Shown: in pieces, positions 12,500 to 25,400 of the stretch
How positions within the stretch are numbered: position 1 is the first letter of the stretch
Layout of the letters: each line of letters opens with the position of its first letter
Assembly (NCBI RefSeq): GCF_001660625.3
Contig: NC_030430.2
Span: forward strand, 18,296,727 to 18,360,726
Source of the DNA: Ictalurus punctatus
Taxonomy: Eukaryota > Chordata > Actinopteri > Siluriformes > Ictaluridae
Length of the DNA stretch: 64,000 nucleotides
Direction: 5' to 3'
Program-made: the position numbers and the translations under genes
Notes under the pieces: model-generated
What the model was told of the DNA's origin: nothing
Seen by the model: only the letters and a program-made list of their open reading frames with translations
Databases searched by the model: none

Positions 12500-12500
12500 T
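12441..12500. repeat. (AAT)n microsatellite, 30 bp before the szrd1 promoter
   Basis: About 20 AAT/ATA units, ending just before the GC-richer szrd1 promoter. Confidence 0.95.
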
Positions 12501-12524
12501 GTACGGTATAAGTAACTGTTCAAA

Positions 12525-12747
12525 CGCTGCCAATATGGCGGAACAATCCCATAATGCAGCGCAACGTGACGTCAATTGAATGTAGTAAACGGAGCTCCTT
12601 CCGGCAGGTGGCGATAGTGCGCAGCACTTCGATCCCCGCAAGCACCAAACGGCTACTCCGGCTGTAGAAAAAGAAAATGTGCTGTCGTAGGTAGATGAGT
12701 AAAGGGAACTCCCTGAAGCTAGTAACTAGCTAGCAAAGTGTGGGAAC
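12525..12747 (+). promoter_or_regulatory. szrd1: szrd1 promoter and 5'UTR
   Basis: GC-richer DNA just upstream of the szrd1 ATG. It carries a YY1-type motif (CAATATGGCGGAA, 12531-12543) and, 24 bases later, a full CRE palindrome TGACGTCA (12567-12574). The YY1 motif with its ATGGCGG core is typically found at or just after the start of TATA-less housekeeping promoters. No TATA box is evident. The 5'UTR probably begins between about 12530 and 12640. Confidence 0.6.
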
Positions 12748-15700
12748 ATGGAAGATGAGGAGATAGCTGAAAGCTGGGAAGAAGCTGCCGACAGTGGGGT
12801 GAGTATGAGGCGATTACAGGGCGGTCACGGCTGTTTGAGTGGAAGCGCCTCGCTGCGACGCGGTCAGTTAGCCGTGTGATCTGTAGGGCGTGATGTCGGA
12901 AGGGAAAGAAAGTTAGCCAGCTAGGCCGCGGGGGAAATGCCTCTGTCTTGGGGGATATTGTTTACGGTTCTGAGTCTGTACTTAAGAGTAAGAGAGTTTG
13001 TTTTTAAATTATATTTAGGTGGTATAGTTTGATAGTATATCTCGAAACACAATACAGCGTTGGCTTGATGAATAGTTTTAACTGCGTGCTGTACTGTTAG
13101 CGAGTTAGCTCGTAGTTGTGTGTGTAATTTGAATAAGAAAACTCAACTTCTTCACGTGCTAGAATGAAATAATTCACTGGAATGTAGCTGGGGAGTCGTT
13201 AAATTGTTATTTGTTTTATTTAACGAATCTTGTACGCTAATTTGACCTGAACTACCTCCGCTCAGTTGGTTAGCTGCCCCAAAAAAGGGCAAGTGCGAGT
13301 GTGGTCATGACTGACTGCTGCTAGCAGCTTAGCCACTTCTACATGAGCGGGTCTGTATTTTAAATGCACCAGAACGGAGGCAGTAATTTGTTTTAGGCTC
13401 TTATCAGGCTTTCCTCTTTAGGGAGATATAAACGTATTATCAGTTCAAATAGTAGTCACATTAGGTACATGTTAACGCTCTATTGAGTTTTAGATAGGGA
13501 AAAGGAACAATTTAATATGAGAAACAGTGTCTGGAATAATTCTGAACCGTTTATTTCACTTAACAAGTCCGTTAGGCCTATAATTACGATGACTAACAAT
13601 TCTAATAGTAGTTTAAAGAAAAGTATTGTAAGGCTGTTTTAGACATTCGTCAATCAGTGATGAGATCTATTAAGCATGCAATTAATATTAGATTGTAGTC
13701 CCTTGCTGTATTTAATAGATGAGTTTCAAACACAAACCCAGATCTAATTTAGATGTGTAGCTAGATGTGTACTTGTCCTTCAGAAAAGTAGGGTAACAAC
13801 CAAAAAAGAAAAAAACTCCTTATTGATTTAAAAATACAAGTTTTCATTTCGTTTACTTGAAGGGAGTCGATGCACCTCAGTGCTGTAACTATAAAGCAAG
13901 CCACTGTCCAAGTCCCACCGGCTGCTGCACCACACACATCGGACAAGGTGCTGTAGGTACAGCTATTTTTATTAGGTGGATTAATTAGAGTGAACAAATG
14001 ATAGAAGATCTTTTCAGAATCAGGAACATGTGGAAACACTGACAAAATCAAGCAAAAAAGCCCAGCATGGTCATAGGAACTTTACTTCTGGCACATGTAA
14101 CTTGTGGTTAAACGTGTTTAGATTAAAGAAAGGTGCTAGTCAGGCTCAAATAATATTCTTATTAGGCAAATCAGCTCAACGACATGGCCAGAAAACAGTT
14201 CGGATCTCAATCCTATTACAAATTGATGGTGGAAATGTAAAAAAATTGGTCATCCTTCAAAGCTAATCTGTGAACTGCTATCTAACTGTCTTCCGTCTTG
14301 TGCTTCACGGAAAACGTGGCTGTGTGGATGGATAACCGGACTCAGCTGGCAGGCTTCCGACTCTTCAGAGCGGATCGCAACACAAAACTTTCAGGCAAGA
14401 CGAAGGGTGGAGTAATTTGGTTTTTACACAAAAAACACAAAATTTACAGTACTGTTCTCCTGATCTCGAATCATTTTTCATAAACTGCAAACCCGTCTAC
14501 TCCCCATGTGAGTTCGCTTCATTCATACTGGTCGGTATTTACATTCCACCACAAGCCAGTGTGCAGGAGGCGCAGCGTTTGCTCACCGAATAGATACTGT
14601 GCGTGGATACCCGGACTCATTTGTTATTGTCCTTGGCGACTTTAATGAAGGTAATCTCACACATGAACTTCCCAAATACAGACAATCTATTAAATGCCCA
14701 ACCAGAGAGGAGAACATTCTGGATCACTGTTGTACTACAGTAAACTATGCCTATCACGCTGTCTCACAAGCTGGTCCATATGATTCCTGCATACAGGGAG
14801 AAATTAAAACTCTCCAAACCTGTTGTGAGGACATCAAAGTAGTGGACCAGGGAGGCTGTGGAGGATCTTCAGGCATGCTTGGACTATACTGACTGGGATG
14901 TATTCAGGACTGTTATTAACAGGCCGGATGAGTACACAGACTGTGACCTTGTACATACGCTACCATCATGCACCAGGGTGAGTTACAACAATGTCAAATC
15001 CTGGTTCACATCTCGACTCACAATTAAGGCTGGAGAAGGAAGCTGCGTTTAAGAGTGGGGACATAATCAGGTTTAAAGAGTCAAAGTGCAAGTTCAGGAA
15101 GGTGGTGAAAGAAGCCAAACAGCTGTACTCTAAGAAACTACAACTGCAGTTCTCACCCAATGACTGTGCTTCTCTCTGGAAGGGCTCACACCGAACACAA
15201 ATTGACTGCAAACTTAAAGCCCCTCACTCTGCTAACGACTTGCGTCTGGCCAACAGCCTGAACGAGTTTTACCTGTCACCTTGAAAGACAATGGGACCGT
15301 CCATCCACCATCACCCAACACCTAAGGAGAGATACTTTAAGAGTCTTCAAAAGACCTCTCGCAAAGCAGCTGTACCAGACTCTGTCTCTCCATCCAGAGC
15401 CAACAGGTCTGTAGTTGACGCAGTTATCATGGCCCCCCACTTCATCCTCCAGCACCAGTACTCCTTAGGAACCTATGCCAGGAGCCTGTTTGTGGATTTC
15501 AGCTCTGCTTTCAACACGATCCACCTGCAGGCGGATTATAGACTTTCTGTCTGACAGGAGGCATCACATGAGACTGGGAAAACATGTCTCTGATTCCCAG
15601 ACCATCAGTACTGGTTCCCCCCAAGGCTGTGTTCTTTCTCCACTACTCTTCTCCCTCTATACCTACAACCTCCAGTCACCAGTACGTCAAATTGCTGAAG

Positions 15701-18700
15701 TTTGCGGACGACTCCACCCTCATTGGGCACGTCTCTGAGGGGGATGAGTCTGTCTACAGGTGGGAGATTGGCCATCTGGTGACCTGGTGCAATCAGAACA
15801 ACCTGGAGCTCCACACTGTGAAAACAGTGAAGATGGTGGAAGACTTCAGGAAGAACCCAGTCCCACCTGCCCCCATCATCCTGTGTGACTCCCCAGTCGA
15901 AATTGTAGACTCCTTCTGTTTCCTGGGAACCATCATCACCCAGGACCTCAAGTGGGAAATGAACATGATCTCTCTGATTTTAAAAATCTCTGCTGGGAAT
16001 GTAATTGGCTACAATCTGCCTCCCCTTCCTGTACACTTCCAGGACCCTGAAACAGGCAGTTAAGATTGTGGCTGACCCATCTTACCCTGGACACAAACTT
16101 TTCGAGGCACTCTCCTCCGGCAGGAGGCTGAGGTCCATCAATACCAAAACCTCCTGCCCAAAAACAGTTTCTTTCCATCCACAACTGGCCTCATTAACAA
16201 TACTCAGGACCCACCATGGTCTCTTATCTGCCTCCGTTGACATTACACATTACATTAACGAACAACCCCACATTCTTGTTTCATATGTCTTACGTTAACA
16301 CACACAACTAGGACTGCTATACTTCACCTTTTTATTTCAACTGCGAGCATTTGCACTGGCCCACTTTTGCACATCCTGCAATAATGTACAGTTAATGTCT
16401 TTATTTTTATTTCCCTAAATCTTTATATATTTATTCTCATAGTTTACATAGCTTTAGATTTATGGTTCCCATTTTCATAACTTTTCTCTTGTTTATCCTA
16501 TTATTTTATTTCTTGTATTTTACTGTTATTGTTACACACCAGTACACCACGACAAATTCCTTGTACATGTAAACCCACGGTACTTGGTAATAAAGGTGAT
16601 TTTGATTCATATTCAAGAAAGTTGAACCAGCTTGATGGATAATATTGGTTTTCATTAGTGAAGTCCATGCCTCAAAGATTTCAGGCTGTCATAAAAGCCT
16701 GAGGAGGAGCAAGGAAGTACTAATTGGGATTTTATTTTATTTTTTATATTTTTTTTTATGATTCCTCTACTTGATCTGGGGAAAAAAAATATGCCATTAA
16801 TAAAACAAATTTCATTTGAGGTATGTTTCACACAGCCACAATGTTCAGCTATTAAACACAATTTTTTTTTTTGTCAACTGTGATTTTATTTGCTACGAAG
16901 TAAAAAAAAAAAAGCCGGGTGAACATCCTCTGTGTGTGGTGACTACATTTTTAACAGGGAGTGTAGCTGAAATTTAGGCCATTGATTTTTTTTTTGTCTT
17001 AACTACAGTACCTCGTCATACATTGTTACATCAACATGCATTGCCGTTAACTACCACTTTGTCAATTATGTTTAGAGACAATCAAAGCATAGAACGGGGC
17101 AACAGTTTAGTTTATATACAGTGTTTATAAAATTGAAAGTGAATGAAGAGTAGTTTGTGAAAGAAATTAGTGACTGTTGTTCTATTCTAATATTTTACAT
17201 ATTTAAATCAGTGTGTGAACTGGCCTTGCTTGTTGAGCAGCTAAATCTCTGAACTGAAATTCATCCCTGCTGTTAATTTAGCTGCTGTACTAAGCATGTA
17301 TAAATAACTTGGTGAAACTGCGATACTTGACACTGTGGCACAGAGGCTCCTTGTGCAAGCAAATACTACCCTTAATGTTTTGAAAGTGTACTCTCTTGCC
17401 TGTACTTAGGGAGAGCATTTATGCAACTTCAAAATTATAATTTCAGGAAATGGAGAGACGGTTGGAGGAGAAACTACACATCAGTCAAAAAGAGAGGTAG
17501 GTCACATTTTAAGATGTTAAGTACAGCACCAATTCCACAAAAGTTGGGACATTGTGAAAAATGTCCATAAAACAAAGTGCAATGATTTGCAAATCTCATA
17601 AACCTGTTATTCACAATAGAACATAGACATATCAAATGTTTCAACTGCAGAAATGTACTATTTTAAGGAAAAAATAAGGTAGTTTTGAATTTGAACTAAT
17701 TAAGTTAATTGGCAACAGGTCAGTAACATGGTTTAGTATAAAGAGTATCTTAGAGAGGCAGAGTCTCTCAAAAGTAAAGATGGGATGAAATCTGGATGTT
17801 GCTTTAAAACTTGTGTATATACCTTTCAGCATTGATGGTGCCTTTCCAGATGTGGAAGCCACCTATTCCATAGGCACTAATGCACCCCCATACCATCAGA
17901 GATGCAGGTTTTTGAACTGAGTGCTGATAAAATTTTTTTTAAAAAAACAACAGATGGTCAGTCTCCTCTTTAGTCCTCTTTAGTTTAGAGGATGTGGCAT
18001 TCATGATTTCCAAAAATAACTTAAAATTTTGATTCATATGACCACAGAATAGTTTTCCACATTGTCTCGGTCCATTTTAAATGAGCTTTGGCCCAGAGAA
18101 GACTGCAGTGTTTCTGGATCATGTTCACATATTGCTACTACTTTGCTTGATCAAGCTTTAAACAGCATTTGTGGATGGCATGGTGAACCGTGTTCAGACA
18201 ATGAGTTCTGGAGGTGTTTCTGAGCCCATGCAGTGATTTCCATTATAGAATCATACCTGTTTTTAATGCAGTGCCGCCTGAGAGCCCGAAGTTCACAGGT
18301 TTGCAATATTTATTTTCACTCTTTGTCCCTTGTACACAGAGATTTCTCCAGATTCTCAGAATCTTTTGATATTATGTACTGTAGATGATGACTTATTCAT
18401 AGTCTTTGCAATTTTACATTGAGGAACATTATTCTGAAATTGTTCCACAGATTGTAGACGCAGTTTTTCACAGATTGGTGAACCTCTGCCCATCTTTACT
18501 TTTGAAAGACTCTTCCTCTCTATGATACTCTTTTTATACCCAATCATGTTACTGACCTGTTGCCAATTAACCTCCAGCTGTTCCTTTTTAGTAACACTTA
18601 CTTTTCCAGCCTTTTGTCCCCCCGTCCCAACTTTTGCGAACTTTCTGCATTGCGACCATCAAATTCAAAATTACCATTTTCTTAAAATGGTACATTTCCT

Positions 18701-19992
18701 CAGTTTAAACATTAGCAAATCTCAAACCCATATGTTATTCACAATAGAACATAGAAAACTCAGCAAATTATTGTAATGTTTTTTTTTTTAAAAAAATTTT
18801 TTTGTACATTTTACACAGCCTCCCAGTTTTTTTGGAATTGGGGTTTTAACTCTTGCTTTCCCTTCAGACTATCAAGTGGGAGTTCAGGTCGCTCACCAAT
18901 AAAGACTATCATGCTCCAAGACGACTCCCTTCCAGCTGCACCACCTCCACAAATCCGCATTTTAAAACGACCCACCAGCAACGGATCCTTGGGGCCATCT
19001 GTAACACAGAACCGACCCTCACCACAAGTGAAGTCTTTAGCTCAGAGAGAGGCGGAATATGCCGAAGCCAGGAAACGAATCCTTGGCAGTGCCGATGACA
19101 CACCTCAGGAGAGACCTGCATCAGAGAGGTAATTCAGATTTTGGAACTTTTTTCTATGAATAATGTACTTTTGCCCATATTCTTCTCTACTATTTCATAC
19201 ATCATACAACCAGATGTGGGTAAACGTGTGGTGGTCTGGGCAATCTGGTGTTAATGTGGCAGGGGGGAGATCTTATTTTGGCCAAAACAGTGTTTATCTG
19301 CTTATAACACAATTTGAAGACTCATTTATGGTTTCTTAAATATAATTCAATGTGGAAATATTTTTGTTTACTTTTTAATCTTGCTTAGGCTGTCTTCTTG
19401 AAAAGAACATGTTGGGTAACAAGCCAGTTTAACAAATGCAGGAGTGAAAACAGTCTGTCTGTCTAAAGATGTCTAAAATCTTCCTGACAGTGAATTTCAG
19501 GCTTTGATCACGTTGTCGGATAGCTATGCGTCATAGAAAAATATAAGTCTGATCAACAAGGTTTGTATTTAGACACTCACTGTTAAAATATCCATGATGC
19601 TCCTGCACCAAAGTAGGAATGGAATCTTTAAATGTAAATTTCGAGTTAACATTTAAAATGCTATAACTTGTGGTTGAGATGCATAAAGTTCAGAACAGGA
19701 AAGTCTGTAGTTTTCCCAGGCCACAGAATCAAGAGCTTTGGTGAAAGGATCTTATGCTGTGTTCAACTTAACTCTGAAGTGGGAACTTGGAATGATGTAA
19801 TTTTTGACCTTCATAAGTTTGAGCTGTGAAGTGTGGGGAATAACATGAACGCCTCCATGTTCGTCTTTTGTTAGCAAAAATATAGCAGGGAAGTGTGATG
19901 TATATTTTCCTATTCAAAACGGCGATCTATATAGTCCGTGTAATAGATTTAACAATCGAATGTGTCTGTATGTTGATTGATCTAAAGCAAAT

Positions 19993-20037
<45 letters not shown>

Positions 20038-20382
20038 CAGAGAAAATTAAATTAGAAGTAGACTACTTTGATTACTGTTGATGCTGTTTGCTGTTGCTGC
20101 TGGTCGTTTTATTTGTTTTTCCTTGTCGGAGGACAGAAATTCAGAGTTACAAGCCGACCGTGGCATTAGTAGTGTGTGAGCTGATTTGCATTTAATTTGC
20201 TAAATCGAATACATTACAAGCTAATACACGTCATGGTGTGTAGTGTACTTAAACACATCTCTATGTTTAGGTCACCACGTGCAGGAAACCATACACCTTC
20301 AGAGGACACGAGATCAAACAACCACGTAGTTCGGCAGCCAGCAGGTCCAGATGGTACACAAGGCTTTCGCCAGCGCAGATAG
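12748..20382 (+). CDS. szrd1: SZRD1, SUZ domain-containing protein, complete
   Basis: SUZ RNA-binding-domain-containing protein 1, a small, highly conserved protein. Exons (plus): 12748-12798, 17447-17496, 18868-19128, 20271-20382; total 474 nt, 157 aa plus TAG (human about 152 aa). It starts MEDEEIAESWEEAADSG. The SUZ domain spans about residues 42-107: QDDSLP at 51-56, PPPQIRILKRP at 59-69, and KSLAQREAEYAEARKRILG at 89-107. The C-terminal SUZ-C-like tail ends GPDGTQGFRQRR. All donors are GT and all acceptors AG, with phases 0, 2 and 2. Intron 1 holds a decayed LINE, and intron 2 a Tc1-like element that ends 19 nt before exon 3. In human, SZRD1 and ATP13A2 are also in the same chromosome band but are not direct neighbours. 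Confidence 0.97.
12799..17446 (+). other. szrd1: szrd1 intron 1
   Basis: 4.6-kb intron. Its first part (12.8-13.4 kb) is moderately GC-rich. The middle is occupied by the LINE remnant at 14.29-16.61 kb. The remainder shows no recognisable feature apart from short poly(T)/poly(A) runs. Confidence 0.8.
14290..16612 (+). mobile_element. Decayed L2-like non-LTR retrotransposon
   Basis: Remnant of a LINE in the same orientation as szrd1. Endonuclease pieces are visible (VIVLGDFNEGNLTHELPKY, 14.6 kb). A reverse transcriptase follows in shifted frames: VDFSSAFNTI near 15.5 kb, TGSPQGCVLSPLLFSLYT near 15.6 kb and the catalytic FADDS box near 15.7 kb, then the downstream FLGTIIT region. Multiple stops, frame changes and deletions make it non-functional. 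The 3' end is a short non-coding tail ending in a GGTGATTTTGATTC-type stretch, as L2-like elements have. Clade assignment (L2/Rex1-type) is from memory of similar fish elements. Confidence 0.85.
17520..18848 (-). mobile_element. Tc1/mariner-like transposon in szrd1 intron 2
   Basis: Left terminus GTACAGCACCAATTCCACAA and right terminus TTTTTTTGGAATTGGGGTT are inverted versions of one another and are flanked by TTAA/TA. A transposase remnant lies on the minus strand: an N-terminal helix-turn-helix-like stretch (IAKTMNKSSSTVHNIKRF) is coded at about 18356-18547, with further pieces such as a GGCISA-like region near 17880, all frame-broken. The element is about 1.33 kb. Its right end falls only 19 nt upstream of szrd1 exon 3. 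Confidence 0.85.
19998..20034. repeat. (GT)n microsatellite in szrd1 intron 3
   Basis: About 18 GT units. Confidence 0.9.
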
Positions 20383-21049
20383 GAACAATAAAGGCCTGGG
20401 AGAACAGGAGAGCTCTTGGTCCATCTCCTAACAAAAGGTTCAAATTCTGATCATTTAAAAAAAACAACAAAAAAAAACATATTTAGGATGTGGGATTTTT
20501 ATGAAATGAGAAGACCTCATCCTCACCCGTCAGGGCTCCTGAGCCAGTGTGGAATGTAAAAGGGGAGGAGATATAACATGGAAGAGCAAATTTACACTGT
20601 GATGAGGACGACTTCCAGACACTGCTCACTGTGATCCCCCTCCTCTCCCAAAAAGAAACACTTAATCAGTTTCCCTCAACACCTTAACTTACTGTGACTG
20701 GTGACCCGTCTGCCAACGGACAGCTTTTGACCTTGAAGTGGTCTGGCGATAAGTCATGACCCCGTCTTTGAGGAAGACGTTTGGAGCAGAGTGCGATGCC
20801 ACATTATGGTGAGGCTGTGCTGGAAGTGTTGTAAGATGTAGCACAGGTCACCAGCTCTCAGCAATAATATTAAGGATATTTCACTGATCATTTTTCATTT
20901 TGTTTCTTTTCCAGACTGCTCTTCCCAAGCTTTTGTATTAGTTATTTTTGGTTTTTGTTTTAACATAGCCAGCTAAATGCCATACATTTTTAATGGGGAA
21001 GGGAATGGTGAGGGTTAAGTGGAAACAAGTCTCTTAAGTTTTGTTTACA

Positions 21050-21050
<1 letters not shown>

Positions 21051-21091
<41 letters not shown>
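21051..21091. repeat. (ATT)n microsatellite
   Basis: About 13 ATT units inside the szrd1 3'UTR. Confidence 0.9.
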
Positions 21092-21823
21092 TTAATCCTG
21101 GGTCTTCCTATGACTGTCCTGGTTTCTACATAAAAGAAATTAAGAATAATATTTTTTAAAAAACCCACAAATTACTTAAGGGGGGGATACTTTTCTGCCT
21201 TTTTATATTATTTGGGAAGGTAGGAATATTTAATGATATCAGTTCCAAATTAAGTAATAAATGCTTGTGGTCTTGGACAGAATCAAAGGGGGAGGGAAAT
21301 TGCTGGTTCCTTTTGTATCTGCTGATAAATTTCATTGTATTTGCTGAAGTAGGAACTCAGGTCGCTGACTGAATCAAATATCTATTGATTAGTTTTTAGT
21401 AGCTGTGCATGTGGATCATCTGCCACAAGGACACTTCAAACTGGAGTACTGGATAGCATATAAGAAATAATTTAACGGTTGTGTTTTGTTTTTGTTTTGT
21501 TTTTTTAAAGAAAATTAGACAATGTGCCCCATTAGCCGTTCAAGTGTTTGTGCTGTATTTCAACAAACAGTAAGCACCATACTACCACATTGCATCTCGC
21601 TGCCTTTCTCTCTTTAGTTTCTTATACTAGTCACAAACTCCATCCCTCCTTGCTGTGTTGTCATTTAAAATCTTTGTTGGAATAATATAGATTTGTACGA
21701 GAATGTACCCTTTAATCTTTGCAAATGTTCATCTGTTATACTGTATCAAATCAACCAGAACGATTTATGAGCTGTTCATGAACATGGACACCTACTTGTA
21801 AATACTTTACAAAATGCCCATTT

Positions 21824-21829
21824 AATAAA
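21824..21829 (+). terminator. szrd1: szrd1 poly(A) signal
   Basis: Canonical AATAAA on the plus strand in an AT-rich context; cleavage is expected near 21840-21850. Confidence 0.65.
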
Positions 21830-21966
21830 GACTTTTTAAGGTAATGAATTTCAAAGCTTTAAATTTCTATATTTTAGAAATGCTACTATTCACATTTGCA
21901 AGTATAAAAGATTAGGATTTAAGAACTATTGTAAAAAGTCAGAGTCCTGAATATTATACACATTGC

Positions 21967-21972
21967 TTTATT
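21967..21972 (-). terminator. atp13a2: atp13a2 poly(A) signal
   Basis: AATAAA on the minus strand, about 490 bases after the atp13a2 stop. The opposing szrd1 signal is only about 140 bp away, so the two 3' ends nearly meet. Confidence 0.6.
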
Positions 21973-22461
21973 ATGATAACTGTGCCATATATAATAGGCG
22001 GTACACATTTGTATCAAGATAAACTTTCATAATGAGCATTTCCCATTAACAGGACTGAGAGCCGGTGCAGTGCAAATGACATTCCGTCACTTTAGTCAGT
22101 CCTTCACTGAATCATAAAAATCCTTCATGTATAAATATTTGCAGCACTGAAAAATGTAGTCAGTGACTTTGGCCATCTGATTTATGTGCAAGATGCAGTG
22201 TGTACTGTACTGGCATGCTACTGGAGAATGCCACCTTATCCTGATTGGTTGGATGTTGTGGTCCATGTCGTTTGGGTTTTCCTTGGAGCAGACGTTTTAT
22301 TGACGACTGCCAAAAACGTGAGGAGAATTTCATCAAATATTATGTGTTAACTTCACTGACTCCAAATCTATGCAATAGGAGGTAGTAGTCAATTAGTGGC
22401 ACTTTTAGTTATGGAACATAATGATTAGTTATTTTATTACAAGTGTTCCCGGAGGTTTATG

Positions 22462-25400
22462 CTAGCTGACTCCGATGACGGAACACTGTGACGGGTAAAG
22501 TAGCTGATCCAGCGGTGGCCATGATTGAGTTTCTGCTAGTTGTGCATCCAAACGCTTGTACTCCTTTTTCGACTCTCGTTTTCCACGAAGGGTACGGAGG
22601 CAGTTCGGAACAAACGTGTCAATAAGAACCTAAAGATGGAAAAACATCATGACTGAGAGCAATCCACTATCATCTATACAAACCTTAGCACAAAGTAACA
22701 ATAAACGGTTGATGATAAAAGCTGGTTTAGGGTTGAGTAGGTTCATTATACTATTTCTTTTTTTGATTATTATTATTATTACCTCCAGGAAGTAGCATAT
22801 GAAGAAGTTGAGAGCAGCGAGTGCCACCAGCAGCAGCTTGTAGTTCATGTCAGTGATGTTATACAGCTGCAGTACATGGTGAAAAACGGTACTGGGGCCC
22901 AGAACCAACCAAAACATTACTGCAAACAGGACGAGCAGCACGAATAGAAAAACAACTACAAGGGATAACAGAAAATAATAATGAGAAAAGTTCAAGCGCA
23001 GTAGCTCATACAATATGTAGAAAATACAGTTTCAGGAATTAGTTATAAGCTTTATACATTGTAAACTCTGATTACAGTGGTCTTTTACTTGTCAGACTGT
23101 ATGAGATAATCCCAATAAAATCGTGGCCAAATTCTATAACATACTGTGATAATGTGTTCTCGGTGTCAGATTAAACACTGAAGATCCTCTTAAAAATAGA
23201 CCTACGATTAAAGAAAGTTACTACGTCATGAATCAGCATGACCTAGGTTCGTGCAGAAAATGGGCTTACATAAACAAACATTCTTCCAAGCGAGCCTGAA
23301 GTGATAAGGATTTTTTTCTGCCCATCAACATGATTTATTCACGGTTCGTCATTACTGTATTTGTAACTGTCCTGTGAGCTTTGTGAAATCCTATGCTGTC
23401 TTCCTACTGGTGGCTTTTAGACAAGTCTCATAGCAATATTCACATGCTGACATTTTAACTAAACATTTCTGACACAATTTGTTATTGGCTTTGGCTATTA
23501 TCTTTGTTCACAATAGCATTAAATCAGCCTTTGTTGAACATGTCACATAATGAGCACCAAGAGCACCCATCTCATCTCACTCAGACTAAAAAGTTTACAG
23601 TATAATGCTGGCTTTAGAGGACATCTCAAACGGCCCAGATGCCAAAATGTTCCTTATGTTATATATTACCATTTTTGTAAAGCGGTTTCTTGTAAGGGTA
23701 TCCTTTCGTCACAACTATACACATGATGATGTACTGGAATCCTGAGAGTGCAAACACACTTGAGTCCTCCATGTTTGGCAAATTTTCTGCTCCAGACAGA
23801 GTGGAATTGAGAGGAATGTACCTACAGAAAAGCAACAAAGGAGCATAAAAAAAATGAGATAAAAACACAAACAAAACTATAAATTTATTTCTCAGACTTA
23901 CCATTCCTGTGATTCGGTGATGAGCAGAGCAGCCACCTGGCCCAGGATGAGCAGCACTGTGTGGAGAAGTAAAGCAGAAAGAACAGGCAGAGCTAGAAGG
24001 CTGGCGGCGGGCCGCTGGGGGTGAAGCTTATCACTGGGGCCACCTCGACCCATCACTATAGCAAGCACAGTCACCAAGGGCAAGTCAAAGAAGAGGAACT
24101 GCAGATCGCCCAAGTTTGTTTTCACCTAAGCGAGGAAAGTAACTTTATTTTAAAAAAATAATCAGACAAGATACATCATATACATCCAAAAAAAAAAAAA
24201 GGCACGTAAAATGTCCCTTCCCACCAAACAGACCTCATATTTCAACCCCCTCTCTGGCAAAATATATACATTCTTGATGACTAAAACAAGCCACTTTAGA
24301 TACAGTTTTTACCATCAGAGAACTCAACTCATAACTTCTCTTCAGAGGGTACTATACACCCCTCGTTCTTTCATTTCAAACTGCACACACTGTTCTTTAT
24401 CACTTGGTTAAATCTGATGGTATTAATATATAGTCATTATTGTTACACATCTGCTTCAGTCATTACTGCTGCTGCAGGTTTCAATCTGTACTACTGCAAC
24501 AATTGCACATACTCCTGCTAAATTTGTGCACTCTGATTCAGTGTTAATGCACATTTCTTACACACGCTGCCTTGTCTTTTATCATCATCACTTAATTGTT
24601 TAGTCTATTGCTTATTGTTGAGTGCTGAGCTGTACCGAACTCCATCACTATTAACACCTGTGTGTGGCAACAAAAGAATGTTGAATTTTAATCATGTGGA
24701 ACAACTAATGAGTCTAGGGCACTGCTGTAGCCTTTATGCTCCGTTTGACCTACATTATATGGTCAAAAGTTTGTGGACACCTTTATCATCTCACTCATAT
24801 GTGCTTTTTGAATGTGCCATTCCAGATTTAGTCCCGCTTTGTTGTTATTATAACCTCCACTTTTCTAGGAAGGATTTTCACTAGATTTTTGGGGTGCGAG
24901 TGTGTGGATTTGTGCTCATTCAGCCACGAGAACATTCATGTAGTCAGGCACTGTTGTTGGGCGAGGAGGCCTGGGGTACATTCTACATTCATTCCAGTGC
25001 ATCCCAAAAGTATTCAGTAGAGTTGAGGTCAGGTCTCTGTGCAGGCCACTCGAGTTCTGCCACCCCAAGCTTGGCAAATCATGTCGTTATGGACCTCACT
25101 TTGTACACTGGGGAATTGTCATGCTGGAACAGGTTTGGACTTGACCCCTTAATACCAGTGAAGGGAAATTATGCTACAGTATACAAAGCCATTCTATACA
25201 ATTGTGTGCCAGCAGTTTGGGGGAAAAACACATATGTAGTCAGGTGTTCACAAACCTTTGGCTACATAGTATATATTAAATGATTACTGAAACCATACCA
25301 ATGATAAAATGAGCTGTATTTAACACAAAGCCTAGTTCAACTTGGCTAATAAACATTAAAAAGCATAATATTACAGAGATTATGTTCAAAAGCCAGTTTC

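Larger units (their letters stand above)
10311..12500. other. Intergenic spacer, tmem82 to szrd1
   Basis: Head-to-head spacer between the minus-strand tmem82 and plus-strand szrd1. It contains poly(A) runs near 10736-10820, a long GT microsatellite (10887-10950) and an AAT microsatellite (12441-12500). No coding sequence was recognised. Confidence 0.6.
20383..21845 (+). other. szrd1: szrd1 3'UTR
   Basis: About 1.46 kb from the stop to the first good poly(A) signal. It includes an ATT microsatellite at 21051-21091. The extent is inferred from the AATAAA at 21824. Confidence 0.65.
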
